From the NCBI RefSeq assembly GCF_019744875.1, contig NZ_JAIETU010000005.1, forward strand, positions 186,001 to 250,000: DNA of 64,000 bases, read 5' to 3'. Positions 8,215 to 19,121 of this stretch are shown here, one piece after another; the first letter of the stretch is position 1, and each line of letters begins with the position of its first letter. The DNA is from Hyphomicrobium sp. (GTDB taxonomy: Bacteria > Pseudomonadota > Alphaproteobacteria > Rhizobiales > Hyphomicrobiaceae). The notes under the pieces were generated by a model that worked only from the letters and a program-made list of their open reading frames with translations, made no database searches and was not told where the DNA came from. The position numbers and the translations under genes are program-made.

Positions 8215-9906
8215 ATGACAGCCGTTGGTTGGTTGCAAATCGCGCTCGTGCTGGGCGCGGTGCTGTTGGCGGCGTGGCCGCTCGGCAATTACATGGCACG
8301 CATTTTTTCGAGTGAGCGCGTATCGCCGGTTGAGGGCGCGCTTTTTTCCGCCGCGGGCGTCGACCCGCGATCGGAGCAGACCTGGCTTGTCTACGTGATG
8401 AGCATGCTCGCGTTCAACGCGGTGGGCTTTCTCGTGCTGTACGGCCTGATGCGCTTGCAGGGGTCGCTTCCCCTCAATCCGCAGGGCTTCGGCGCCGTCG
8501 CCCCTGATCTCGCGTTCAACACGGCGATCAGCTTCGTCACCAACACCAACTGGCAGTCCTACGGTGGCGAAACGACCATGAGCCATCTCGTGCAGATGGC
8601 CGGTCTCACCGTGCAGAATTTCGTCTCCGCCGCGACGGGCATCGCGCTTGCGGTCGCCGTCACGCGCGCCTTCTCGCGCAGCGCCTCGAAGTCGATCGGC
8701 AACTTCTGGGTCGATCTCACACGCGCCACGCTCTATGTGCTGATCCCGCTCGCGGTCGTCGTCGCGCTGGCCTATGCCGTGATGGGCGTTCCGCAGACCT
8801 TGGCAGGCCGCATCGACGTCACCACGCTCGAAGGCGCCAAGCAGGCGATCGCGCTCGGCCCGGTCGCAAGCCAGGAGGCCATCAAGCAGCTCGGCACGAA
8901 CGGCGGCGGCTTCTTCAACGCCAACGCGGCCCACCCATTCGAGAATCCGAGCGCCTGGTCGAACGCGCTGTCGATCTGGAGCATGCTGCTCATTCCGGCA
9001 GCCATGACGTTCACCTTCGGTCGCATGATCGGCGACCGCCGCCAGGGCTATGCGTTGCTCGCGGTCATGGCAGCGTTCGTCATCGCCGGAACGGCCATTG
9101 TCTATGCGTCGGAAACGGCGGGCAATCCGCTGCTCGTCGCCGCCGGTGTCGATGCATCCGCCGGCAACATGGAAGGCAAGGACATCCGCTTTGGCCAGGC
9201 GCTGACGGCTCTCTATGTCGTCACCACCACGGGCCTTTCGTGCGGCGCGGTGAATGCCATGCACGCCTCCCTCACGCCGATCGGCGGACTCGTGCCGCTG
9301 TTCATGATGCAGCTCGGCGAGATCCTGCCGGGTGGCGTCGGTTCCGGTCTCTACGGCATGATCGTGATGGCCTTGCTTGCGGTGTTCGTCGCCGGTCTCA
9401 TGGTCGGCCGCACGCCCGAGTACCTCGGCAAGAAGATCGAGGCGCGTGAGATGAAGCTCGCCATGCTGGCGCTTCTCATCCTGCCGTTCTTCATCCTGGG
9501 CTTCACGGCGGCCGCCGCCATGCTTCCGGTGGCGCTCGCCAGCCTCGCCAATGCGGGTCCGCACGGGCTAACGGAGATCCTCTACGCCTACTCGTCGGCC
9601 GCCGGTAACAACGGCTCTGCGTTCGCGGGGCTCAACGCCAACACGCCCTGGTTCAACACCACGCTCGCGCTCGCGATGCTGTTCGGCCGCTTTGCCTATG
9701 TCGTGCCGGTCATGGCGATCGCTGGCTCGATGGTTGCGAAACCGAAGACGACCGCGTCGGCGGGCACGTTCCCGACGGACGGCCTTCTGTTCGTCAGCCT
9801 GCTCGCGGCCGTGATCCTGATCCTGGGCGGACTTCAGTACTTCCCGGCTCTCGCCCTCGGCCCGATCGTCGAGCACGTTCTCATGAATGCCGGCAAGACC
9901 TTTTAA
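8215..9906 (+). CDS. kdpA: K+-transporting ATPase KdpA, potassium-binding channel-like subunit
   Basis: A 563-residue membrane protein of the superfamily of K+ transporters, with about ten transmembrane helices. The four selectivity-filter-like loops are visible: [46 protein letters not shown] and [13 protein letters not shown] 8215 is chosen over TTG 8200 because GGAGGG (8202-8207) is placed correctly for it. KdpA binds and conducts K+ in the high-affinity Kdp pump; kdpB follows after 10 nt. Confidence 0.97.
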   Translation: MTAVGWLQIALVLGAVLLAAWPLGNYMARIFSSERVSPVEGALFSAAGVDPRSEQTWLVYVMSMLAFNAVGFLVLYGLMRLQGSLPLNPQGFGAVAPDLAFNTAISFVTNTNWQSYGGETTMSHLVQMAGLTVQNFVSAATGIALAVAVTRAFSRSASKSIGNFWVDLTRATLYVLIPLAVVVALAYAVMGVPQTLAGRIDVTTLEGAKQAIALGPVASQEAIKQLGTNGGGFFNANAAHPFENPSAWSNALSIWSMLLIPAAMTFTFGRMIGDRRQGYALLAVMAAFVIAGTAIVYASETAGNPLLVAAGVDASAGNMEGKDIRFGQALTALYVVTTTGLSCGAVNAMHASLTPIGGLVPLFMMQLGEILPGGVGSGLYGMIVMALLAVFVAGLMVGRTPEYLGKKIEAREMKLAMLALLILPFFILGFTAAAAMLPVALASLANAGPHGLTEILYAYSSAAGNNGSAFAGLNANTPWFNTTLALAMLFGRFAYVVPVMAIAGSMVAKPKTTASAGTFPTDGLLFVSLLAAVILILGGLQYFPALALGPIVEHVLMNAGKTF

Positions 9907-9916
9907 GGAGACTCCA

Positions 9917-11968
<2,052 letters not shown>

Positions 11969-11980
11969 AGGAGCGACTCA

Positions 11981-12559
11981 ATGACCTCACATCTACGACC
12001 GGCCGTCGTGCTCCTCGGAGCCTTCACGATCCTGACCGGCATAGCCTACCCTCTCGCCATGACAGGCATCGTCCAGATCGTCCTTCCGGACCAGGCGAAC
12101 GGAAGTATGATCGAGCGCGGCGGCGCAATCGTCGGCTCGTCGTTGATCGGCCAGCCGTTCACGTCGGATCGCTACTTCCATCCGCGTCCTTCCGCGGCCG
12201 GCCAGAACGGCTACGACGCGGCGGCATCGTCCGGCTCGAACCTCGGGCCGCTGTCCGCAAAGCTCCTCGACCGCGTCAAGCACGACGCGGCCGAGCTGCG
12301 CGGCGGCCGAACCGCGGCCATCCCGGCCGATGCGGTCACGACATCCGCCAGCGGCCTCGATCCGCACGTCAGTCCCGCTTACGCCGATATGCAAGTCGAA
12401 CGCGTGGCGAAGGCGCGCGGCGTCAGTCCGGATCGCGTTCGCGCTGTCGTTGCCGGAAATGCGGCCGGCGACGACCTCGGGATCATCGGCGAGCCGCGCA
12501 TTAACGTTCTTGAGCTGAACCTCGCACTTGACGCCGCTCTCGGCACGGGCTCCGGATGA
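11981..12559 (+). CDS. kdpC: K+-transporting ATPase KdpC subunit
   Basis: A 192-residue protein with one N-terminal transmembrane helix and a periplasmic domain. Typical stretches are GSSLIGQPFTSDRYFHPRPS near residue 45, GSNLGPLS, and DPHVSPAYADMQVERVAKARG near residue 120. KdpC assists K+ and ATP affinity in the KdpFABC complex. AAGGAG precedes ATG 11981; kdpD starts 3 nt after its stop, so the sensor kinase is co-transcribed. Confidence 0.96.
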   Translation: MTSHLRPAVVLLGAFTILTGIAYPLAMTGIVQIVLPDQANGSMIERGGAIVGSSLIGQPFTSDRYFHPRPSAAGQNGYDAAASSGSNLGPLSAKLLDRVKHDAAELRGGRTAAIPADAVTTSASGLDPHVSPAYADMQVERVAKARGVSPDRVRAVVAGNAAGDDLGIIGEPRINVLELNLALDAALGTGSG

Positions 12560-12562
12560 CGC

Positions 12563-15274
12563 ATGGCTGATACGACCACACAGGAGAAGGGGCGCCCTTC
12601 GCCGAAAGCGTTGCTCGAGCTTGCCGCGAATGAAGGTCGCGGCAAGCTCAAAGTGTTTCTCGGCATGGCGCCGGGCGTGGGCAAGACCTATGCGATGCTT
12701 GCCGCCGCCAAGGTCCTGAAGGCGGAGGGCGTCGACGTCGTGGTCGGCGTCGTGGAAACGCACGGACGGGCCGAGACGGCCGCCCTGCTCGATGGGCTCG
12801 AAGTTCTGCCCCGCCGCACCGTTCCCTACCGCAATCGTACCCTCATGGAGTTCGACATCGACGCCGCAATTGCGCGCCGTCCGGCCCTTCTGCTCGTCGA
12901 CGAATTCGCTCATTCGAACGCGCCGGGGCTCGTGCACCCCAAGCGCTACCAGGACGTGGATGGCGTGCTGCACGCCGGGATCGACGTCTGGACCACGCTC
13001 AACATCCAGCATCTCGAAAGCCTGAACGATGTCGTCGAGCGCATCGCCGGCATCACGGTGCGCGAAACGGTGCCCGACCGCGTGCTCGAGCGCGCCGACG
13101 AGATCGTGGTGGTGGACTTGCCGCCCGAGGAGCTGATCCAGCGCCTCAAGGATGGCAAGGTCTACCTGCCGGACAACGCGCGCCGCGCCGTCGGCAAATT
13201 CTTCCAGCTCAGCAACCTGACGGCCCTGCGCGAGCTCGCCCTCCGCCGCACGGCCGATCGCGTCGACGAGCAGATGATCTCCCAGCTTCGACGCCAGGGC
13301 ATCGAGGGGCCGTGGCCGACCGCCGAACGACTGCTCGTCTGCGTGGGCGGCGACGAGATGTCGGAAGCAGTGGTGCGCGCGGCCGCGCGCATGGCGGCCG
13401 CCCTCAAGTCGGATTGGATCGCCATCCATCTCGTGAAGAGCGATCGCGAGACGACGGATCGCGGCGCCGTGCGGCGCATGGAAAAGGCGATGCGGCTCGC
13501 CGACCGGCTCGGCGCGACCACGGTGAGCCTGAACGCCGAGGCGCTCGTCTCCGAAGTGCTGGCGTATGCCAAGCGCAACAACATCACCCAGATCGTCGTC
13601 GGCCGCGCCCGGCGCAGCCCCATGAACGCCCTGTTCGGCCGCTCCCTGGCCCAGGCGCTGATGGATGAAGCTTCCGGCATCTCGGTGACGGTGGTGGCCT
13701 CGAACGGCCCACAGCGCAACGTCTGGCCGCTGCTGCCCGAGATCAACCCGACGTGGGCCGGCGGCATCGCGGCAATCGCGGCCGTGAGCGTGGGAGTGGC
13801 AGCCGGCAAGCTGATCGAGCGGTTTACGTCTCTGCCGAACCTGTCGATGCTGTTCCTGTTCGCGGTGCTCCTGTGCGCCCTGCGGTTTGGCCTCTTCTCG
13901 TCCGTGGCGGCGGCGTCGCTGTCGTTCTTTGCCTACAACTTCTTTTTCATCGCCCCGCGCAACACGCTGACGATCGCGTCCCCGCACGAGTTCTTCGCGC
14001 TGCTCATCTTCCTCGCGGTCGCGGTTGTGACCGGAGGGCTCGCCGCGCGCCTGCGCGAACAGGCCGCCGCCACGCGCGAGCGGTCCGAAGCAACGCAGGC
14101 GCTCTACGAATTCTCGCGCAAGCTCGCCGGCGTGCCGAAGATCGACGACGTCCTCTGGCTGCTGGCCGCCCAGTCGGCCGCCGTCGTCGAGGGCAAGGCC
14201 ATCGTGCTTCTGGAACAGGACGGCGACCTCTCGATTGAAAGCGCCTGGCCGCCCGAGGACACGCTGTCGACTGCGGATTGGGCGGCGGCACGCTGGGCGA
14301 ATGAGAAGCGGGAGCCGGCAGGCCGCCTCACGAGCACATTGCCGTCCGCGACGTATCAGTTTCGCCCGCTGATCTCGTCGGCCGGCGTGCTCGGTGTGCT
14401 CGGCGTGGCACCCGGCAGCGAGGACGATGCGCTGCCGAACGCGACCACGAACGCGCTGCAGTCGTTTGCCGACCAGGCGGCAACCGCCATCGAGCGAACG
14501 CACCTGGTGGAAAGGGCTGCGAAGGCCGCGACGGAAGCAGAAAGCGAGCGGTTGCGCGGCGCGCTGCTGTCGTCCATTTCGCATGATCTGAGGACGCCGC
14601 TGGCGTCGATCCTGGGCTCCGCGACGAGCCTGCGCCAGCTCGGCGATCGCATGCCGAAAAGCGACCGCGCCGATCTCCTGGCGACCATCGAGGAAGAGGC
14701 GAGCCGTCTGTCGTCGTTCGTGTCGAACCTGCTCGATATGACGCGGCTGGAGGCTGGCGCTCTCGACATCCGCCGCGACTGGGTGGATGTCGGAGATGCC
14801 GTTCGCGGCGCCGTGGCGCGAACGGCCAAGATCTTTCCGCAGCGGCGCGTGGCGATCTCGCTCGACGACGGATTGCCGTTCGTGCGGGCCGACGCGGCCT
14901 TGCTGGAGCAAGTGCTCTTCAACCTGCTCGACAACGCGCACAAATACAGCCCCCCGGAGTCGGTTACCCGCATCGCCGCCCGCTTGACGGCGAACGGCGC
15001 ATTGCGCATCACGGTCACGGACGACGGCATCGGCATCCCGCAAGAGGCGCTCGGCAAGGTGTTCGGAAAATTCTACCGCGTAGCCGGTGGCGACGGGCGC
15101 GCGCCCGGCACCGGCCTCGGCCTTTCGATCGCGGCAGCGCTGGTGTCGGCGATGGGAGGGACGATCGCGGCCACGAGCCCAGCCGCAAACGGCAAGGGCA
15201 CCGAGTTCGCGATCCTGCTTCCCACGCACGAGACCGGGCTCGATCCCACCAGCAATCCCATGGCCACCGCATGA
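12563..15274 (+). CDS. kdpD: sensor histidine kinase KdpD
   Basis: A 903-residue sensor kinase of standard size. In order: the KdpD N-terminal domain with the nucleotide-binding motif GMAPGVGKTYAML near residue 34, a Usp-like domain (about 250-370), four close transmembrane helices (about 395-495), a GAF-like region, the phospho-acceptor helix with SISHDLRTPLAS, and the ATPase domain with N (LLDNAHKYSP) and G boxes (GTGLGLSIA). It senses K+ limitation or turgor and phosphorylates KdpE. It overlaps kdpE by 4 nt (ATGA). Confidence 0.97.
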   Translation: MADTTTQEKGRPSPKALLELAANEGRGKLKVFLGMAPGVGKTYAMLAAAKVLKAEGVDVVVGVVETHGRAETAALLDGLEVLPRRTVPYRNRTLMEFDIDAAIARRPALLLVDEFAHSNAPGLVHPKRYQDVDGVLHAGIDVWTTLNIQHLESLNDVVERIAGITVRETVPDRVLERADEIVVVDLPPEELIQRLKDGKVYLPDNARRAVGKFFQLSNLTALRELALRRTADRVDEQMISQLRRQGIEGPWPTAERLLVCVGGDEMSEAVVRAAARMAAALKSDWIAIHLVKSDRETTDRGAVRRMEKAMRLADRLGATTVSLNAEALVSEVLAYAKRNNITQIVVGRARRSPMNALFGRSLAQALMDEASGISVTVVASNGPQRNVWPLLPEINPTWAGGIAAIAAVSVGVAAGKLIERFTSLPNLSMLFLFAVLLCALRFGLFSSVAAASLSFFAYNFFFIAPRNTLTIASPHEFFALLIFLAVAVVTGGLAARLREQAAATRERSEATQALYEFSRKLAGVPKIDDVLWLLAAQSAAVVEGKAIVLLEQDGDLSIESAWPPEDTLSTADWAAARWANEKREPAGRLTSTLPSATYQFRPLISSAGVLGVLGVAPGSEDDALPNATTNALQSFADQAATAIERTHLVERAAKAATEAESERLRGALLSSISHDLRTPLASILGSATSLRQLGDRMPKSDRADLLATIEEEASRLSSFVSNLLDMTRLEAGALDIRRDWVDVGDAVRGAVARTAKIFPQRRVAISLDDGLPFVRADAALLEQVLFNLLDNAHKYSPPESVTRIAARLTANGALRITVTDDGIGIPQEALGKVFGKFYRVAGGDGRAPGTGLGLSIAAALVSAMGGTIAATSPAANGKGTEFAILLPTHETGLDPTSNPMATA

Positions 15275-15957
15275 CCGGGCATCGCGTTCTGATCGTCGAC
15301 GACGAGCCGCAGATTTTGCGCTTCCTGAAGCCGAGCCTCGTGGCCGCCGGCTACGAGGTGGTCGCGGCGGCGACAGGCGGCGAGGCGCTCAAAGCCGCGG
15401 CAACGCGGGCCCCCGATGTCATCGTGCTCGACCTCGGCTTGCCCGACATGGACGGAAAGGATGTCATTCGCGAGCTGCGCACCTGGTGCAAGACGCCGAT
15501 CCTCGTTCTCTCGGCGCGCGATCGCGAGGCCGAAAAGATCGCGGCCCTCGATCTCGGCGCCGACGACTACATCAACAAGCCGTTCGGTATCGGTGAGCTG
15601 ACGGCGCGATTGCGGACGGCGCTGCGGCACGCCGCGCAAGCCTCCGGCGAGCAGTCCAGGTTTCAATCCGGCGCGCTCGAAATCGACGTTCTGGCGCATT
15701 CCGTGACATGGGCTGGCGTCCCTCTGAAGCTCACGCCCAAGGAGTTCTACCTCCTCGCGGTTCTGGTCCGCAATGCCGGCCGGGTCGTGACGCACCGCCA
15801 GATTCTGACCGCGGTCTGGGGTCCGGCCCACACGGAAGACCTGCAGTACCTGCGCGTGTTTATCGGCCAGTTGCGCCAGAAGCTCCGGACCACATCCGGC
15901 GCGCCCGAGTTTATTCTGACGGAACCCGGCATCGGCTACCGGCTCGCCGCCGAGTAG
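15271..15957 (+). CDS. kdpE: response regulator KdpE, OmpR family
   Basis: A 228-residue response regulator. The receiver domain has the acidic pair after LIVDDEPQ, the phospho-Asp in VIVLDLGLPDMDG, and the switch Lys in YINKPF; the C-terminal winged helix has LKLTPKEFYLLAVLVRNAGR. It activates kdpFABC transcription under K+ limitation. The start ATG overlaps the kdpD stop (ATGA), implying translational coupling. It converges with the molybdoenzyme gene, whose stop lies 2 nt beyond. Confidence 0.96.
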   Translation: MTGHRVLIVDDEPQILRFLKPSLVAAGYEVVAAATGGEALKAAATRAPDVIVLDLGLPDMDGKDVIRELRTWCKTPILVLSARDREAEKIAALDLGADDYINKPFGIGELTARLRTALRHAAQASGEQSRFQSGALEIDVLAHSVTWAGVPLKLTPKEFYLLAVLVRNAGRVVTHRQILTAVWGPAHTEDLQYLRVFIGQLRQKLRTTSGAPEFILTEPGIGYRLAAE

Positions 15958-15958
15958 C

Positions 15959-18394
15959 CTAAGCCGCCGCCCGCCTCACGGAGACCGGTACGGACTTGTA
16001 CGACGGCGTGCCGCTGCGCCGGTCGTAGTGGTCGATGGCGATCAGCGTGTTGGCCTCGGGGTAGTACGTCGCAACAGATCCGGCCGCGATGTCGAAGGCG
16101 ACCGCCGTCAATCCAGCGAGCGTGCGCGGCTCCTCCTCCTCGTTGCAGAGCGTCTCGACATCGACGACGTCGCCATGCCGCAGGCCGCGCGCCGCCAGAT
16201 CGGTCTCGTTCATGAAAATGATATCGCGCCGCCCGGTGATGCCGCGATAGCGGTCGTCCAGGCTGTAGATCGTAGTATTGTACTGATCGTGGCTGCGCAC
16301 CGTGGCGAGCAAAAGCGCGCCATCCTGTTCGCATCGCGGGTCTTCCTCCACGCCTGTCACCACGAGAAATTCCGCCTTGCCAGATTTCGTCTTCCACACG
16401 CGCCCCGACGCCGGCACGGTGAGACGGAACCCGCCCGGCTCCGACACACGCGCGTTGTAGTCGGAGAAATCCGGAAGCACGGCTTCGATCTTGTCGCGGA
16501 TCCGCCCGTAGTCGGCCACGAGCGCCTGCCACGGCACGACCGTGTCGGGCAGCGTCGCCAGCGCCAGCTCGGCCACAATCGCGGGCTCGGACTTGAGATG
16601 CTCGGAGGCCGGCTTCAGTCCTCCGGAGGAGGCGTGCACCATCGACATGGAATCCTCCACCGTCACGCTTTGCCGCCCGGTGTCCTGCACGTCGAGTTCC
16701 GTGCGCCCGAGGCACGGCAGGATGAAGCTCTGTTTGGCGAGCAGCAGGTGCGTTCGGTTGGGCTTGGTCGCGATGTGCACGGCGAGATCGAGCCCGCGCA
16801 TGGCCGCGAACGTGACGTCCGGGTCGGACATGGCGACCGCCAGATTCCCGCCCAGACAGATCAGCGCCTTCGAGCGTCCGTTAGAGATGGCCTCGATGGC
16901 TTCCACCGCGTTGTGGCCGGGCGCGCGGGGCGCACGGATGCCGAACACGGCTTCGAGGTTGTCGAGCAGGGCCTTCGACGGGATTTCCGTAACGCCAACC
17001 GTGCGGTCGCCCTGCACGTTCGAATGCCCGCGCAGGGGACAGATGCCGGCGCCTTCCTTGCCGATATTGCCGCGAAGCAACAGCAGATTGGCGATTTGAT
17101 GCACGTTCGACGTGCCGTGCCGATGCTGGGTGATACCCATGCCGTAGCAGATGATGACGCGCTCGGCCTCCGCATAAACTTTGGCGGCCGCCTCGATATC
17201 AGCCCGGCTGAGCGCAGAGAATTTCTCGATCAGCGGCCAGCCCGTGGCGTCGATATCGGCTACGAGCGCCTCGAAACCGCGCGTGTGCTGGGCGATGAAC
17301 TCCCGGTCGAGAAGCCCCGTGCCCCCGGCCGCGAGGTCCACCCGATCCATGTCGAGCAGCGCCTTCATCATTCCCTTGAGCACGGCCACGTCGCCGCCGA
17401 TGCCGACCTGGTAGTAGGAGGACGCGATCGGCGTCGATCCCAGCGTCACCATCTCGAACGCGTTCTGCGGTGCGGCGAAGCGCTCCAGCCCGCGTTCCCG
17501 AAGCGGATTGAACACAACGATCTTGCATCCGCGCTTGGATGCGTCCCGAAGCGTGGTGAGCATGCGCGGGTGATTGGTGCCGGGGTTGTGGCCGATGCAG
17601 AAGATGGCATCGGCGTGGTCGAAATCTTCGAGCGTCACCGTTCCCTTGCCGACACCGATCGAGTCCGGCAATCCGACGCTCGTCGCCTCGTGGCACATGT
17701 TCGAGCAGTCAGGGAAGTTGTTGGTGCCGAATTCGCGCGCGAAGAGCTGATAAAGGAACGCCGCTTCGTTGGACGCCCGGCCGGAGGTATAGAATTCGGC
17801 CATGTTCGGGTCCGGCAGCGCACGCAGCGCGGCGCCAATTTGTTCGAGCGCGTCCGTCCATGATATCGCCTGGTAGGTATCGGTGGCGCGATCGTAGACC
17901 ATCGGATGCGTCAGCCGGCCTTCGCTTTCGAGCGCGTGGTCGGACCAGTTCCACAGTTCCGACACCGTATGTGCGGCGAAGAACTCCGGTGTCGCGCGTT
18001 TGCTCGTGGCTTCCCAGGAGACAGCCTTGGCGCCGTTCTCGCAGAATTCGAACGACGACGTATGCCGCGGGTCGGGCCACGCGCAGCCCGGGCAATCGAA
18101 GCCGGTGGGCTGGTTCATGGTCAAGAGACCCTTCACCTCGCGCGGCACGGCCATCTCGCTGCTGAGCGCCCGCGCCACCGCCTTGAGGGCACCCCAGCCG
18201 CCGGCCGGCCCCTTGTAGGTCTCGACGCCGGCAACGGCTTTCCTCCGCGCCGTCTGGCGCGCGCAACTGAACGGCTGGCTCGCCATATGCGGCTTCTGGT
18301 CGAACGTTTCGGTGGGCGCGCGCTTGTCGCTGGTATGCGCGGGCTGTCTCTCTTCGCTGTCGATCCCCGAAATCCGGTGCGGGTTTTTGGACAT
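15959..18394 (-). CDS. FdhF/YdeP-family molybdopterin oxidoreductase
   Basis: An 811-residue protein of the molybdopterin oxidoreductase superfamily. The motif GFDCPGCAWPDP near residue 100 is typical of the YdeP group and replaces the normal N-terminal 4Fe-4S cysteine cluster of formate dehydrogenases. CSNMCHEATSVGL supplies a Cys at the usual Mo-ligand position. The C-terminal domain has the cofactor-binding stretch LLATVRSHDQYNTTIYS. ATG 18394 has GGAG 7 nt upstream. No electron-transfer partner, fdhD or mob gene is adjacent. YdeP has been linked to acid resistance in E. coli; the substrate here is unknown. Confidence 0.85.
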   Translation of the reverse strand: MSKNPHRISGIDSEERQPAHTSDKRAPTETFDQKPHMASQPFSCARQTARRKAVAGVETYKGPAGGWGALKAVARALSSEMAVPREVKGLLTMNQPTGFDCPGCAWPDPRHTSSFEFCENGAKAVSWEATSKRATPEFFAAHTVSELWNWSDHALESEGRLTHPMVYDRATDTYQAISWTDALEQIGAALRALPDPNMAEFYTSGRASNEAAFLYQLFAREFGTNNFPDCSNMCHEATSVGLPDSIGVGKGTVTLEDFDHADAIFCIGHNPGTNHPRMLTTLRDASKRGCKIVVFNPLRERGLERFAAPQNAFEMVTLGSTPIASSYYQVGIGGDVAVLKGMMKALLDMDRVDLAAGGTGLLDREFIAQHTRGFEALVADIDATGWPLIEKFSALSRADIEAAAKVYAEAERVIICYGMGITQHRHGTSNVHQIANLLLLRGNIGKEGAGICPLRGHSNVQGDRTVGVTEIPSKALLDNLEAVFGIRAPRAPGHNAVEAIEAISNGRSKALICLGGNLAVAMSDPDVTFAAMRGLDLAVHIATKPNRTHLLLAKQSFILPCLGRTELDVQDTGRQSVTVEDSMSMVHASSGGLKPASEHLKSEPAIVAELALATLPDTVVPWQALVADYGRIRDKIEAVLPDFSDYNARVSEPGGFRLTVPASGRVWKTKSGKAEFLVVTGVEEDPRCEQDGALLLATVRSHDQYNTTIYSLDDRYRGITGRRDIIFMNETDLAARGLRHGDVVDVETLCNEEEEPRTLAGLTAVAFDIAAGSVATYYPEANTLIAIDHYDRRSGTPSYKSVPVSVRRAAA

Positions 18395-18503
18395 GGTCGG
18401 CTCCAGAGCGTTGGCTCGAATAAGAGATGAGGGGCAGCGGATGCGGAAACAAGGCTAAGCCGCGTGGCACGTGCGGGCGGCCGCCCGCGTCACGCGAATA
18501 TCC

Positions 18504-18526
18504 CCGGCGCGGGCGCGCCGGGGGCG
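18504..18526. other. strong G+C-rich hairpin
   Basis: CCCCGGCGCG and CGCGCCGGGG form a 10-bp perfect stem with a GG loop downstream of the Gly/His-rich protein gene (minus strand). It has no T-tract, so it is not a standard terminator; it may act as an mRNA 3' stabiliser. Confidence 0.35.
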
Positions 18527-18566
18527 TTGAGACAAGCGGCCATGAACAGCGGCAAGTCGATTGCAG

Positions 18567-18863
18567 CTAGTCGCAAACAGTCCGGTACCGGCCGCGCCGG
18601 TAAACGCGATAGCAGTCGCCGCTATCGTAGGCGTCGTAGTAGCTGTACGCAGGCGCGTAGAAGCCAAACCCAACTCTCGGACCCCAGCCGCCGTGATAGT
18701 GGCCGAAGCCGTGATGGCCATGGCCGAAGGAGTGACCATGGCCGCCGAAACCGCCATGCCCGAAACCGCCATGCCCATGGCCGCCGGCTTCAGCCGTGGC
18801 CGCGAAGGAAGCGGCGCCGAGAAGAGCCGTCAGCGCCACGCACGCGCGTGTGATCGCTCTCAT
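18567..18863 (-). CDS. secreted Gly/His-rich small protein
   Basis: A 98-residue protein. It has a clear signal peptide (MRAITRACVALTALLG... ending ATAEAG), then a 40-residue Gly/His-rich block built from repeated GHGG/GFGHG units, and a C-terminal Tyr-rich part with two Cys (DSGDCYRVYR...TVCD). Start ATG 18863 has AAAGGA 6 nt upstream; an earlier in-frame ATG at 18878 lies in that same stretch. The His block could bind metal. Similar GH-rich secreted proteins are common but uncharacterised in Hyphomicrobiales. Confidence 0.7.
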   Translation of the reverse strand: MRAITRACVALTALLGAASFAATAEAGGHGHGGFGHGGFGGHGHSFGHGHHGFGHYHGGWGPRVGFGFYAPAYSYYDAYDSGDCYRVYRRGRYRTVCD

Positions 18864-19057
18864 GATGTGTCCTTTCATGTGGTGCCGGCTCCACGGGTGG
18901 CGCGGCCGACATGGCCGGCGGCCGCCCGGTGCCGTTGATCATCAAACGGCGACCCCTCGGTAGAGTTTCCTCGTCAGTGCGAAAAATGAGAGCGAATGGG
19001 TGTGCCCGACTGCCGCGCGCGGCCTGGCGCGCGGACTAGCATGTGCGAAAGGCCAAT

Positions 19058-19093
19058 AAAAAAGGCGGGAGGAGACATGTGTCCCCTCCCGCC
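19058..19093 (-). terminator. Rho-independent terminator of the chemoreceptor gene
   Basis: On the minus strand GGCGGGAGGGGAC, loop ACAU, GUCUCCUCCCGCC form a 13-bp stem that is perfect with one G-U wobble, followed by UUUUUU (19058-19063). On the plus strand the wobble becomes an A-C mismatch, which supports the minus direction. It lies 29 nt beyond the chemoreceptor stop. Confidence 0.9.
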
Positions 19094-19121
19094 GTTCGTT
19101 CAAATATCTGAGCGCTGATCG

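Noticed and set aside
7909-9564. 551-residue minus-strand frame opposite kdpF/kdpA
   Set aside because: Very rich in charged Arg/Glu/His residues and lies opposite kdpA selectivity-filter motifs; a shadow frame.
11993-15229. 1078-residue open frame on the minus strand opposite kdpC/kdpD
   Set aside because: It is an antisense shadow: Arg/His/Gly-rich composition, no motifs, no ribosome site, and kdpD is unmistakable on the plus strand.
16028-17863. 611-residue plus-strand frame opposite the molybdoenzyme
   Set aside because: No motifs; the opposite strand has a complete molybdopterin oxidoreductase.
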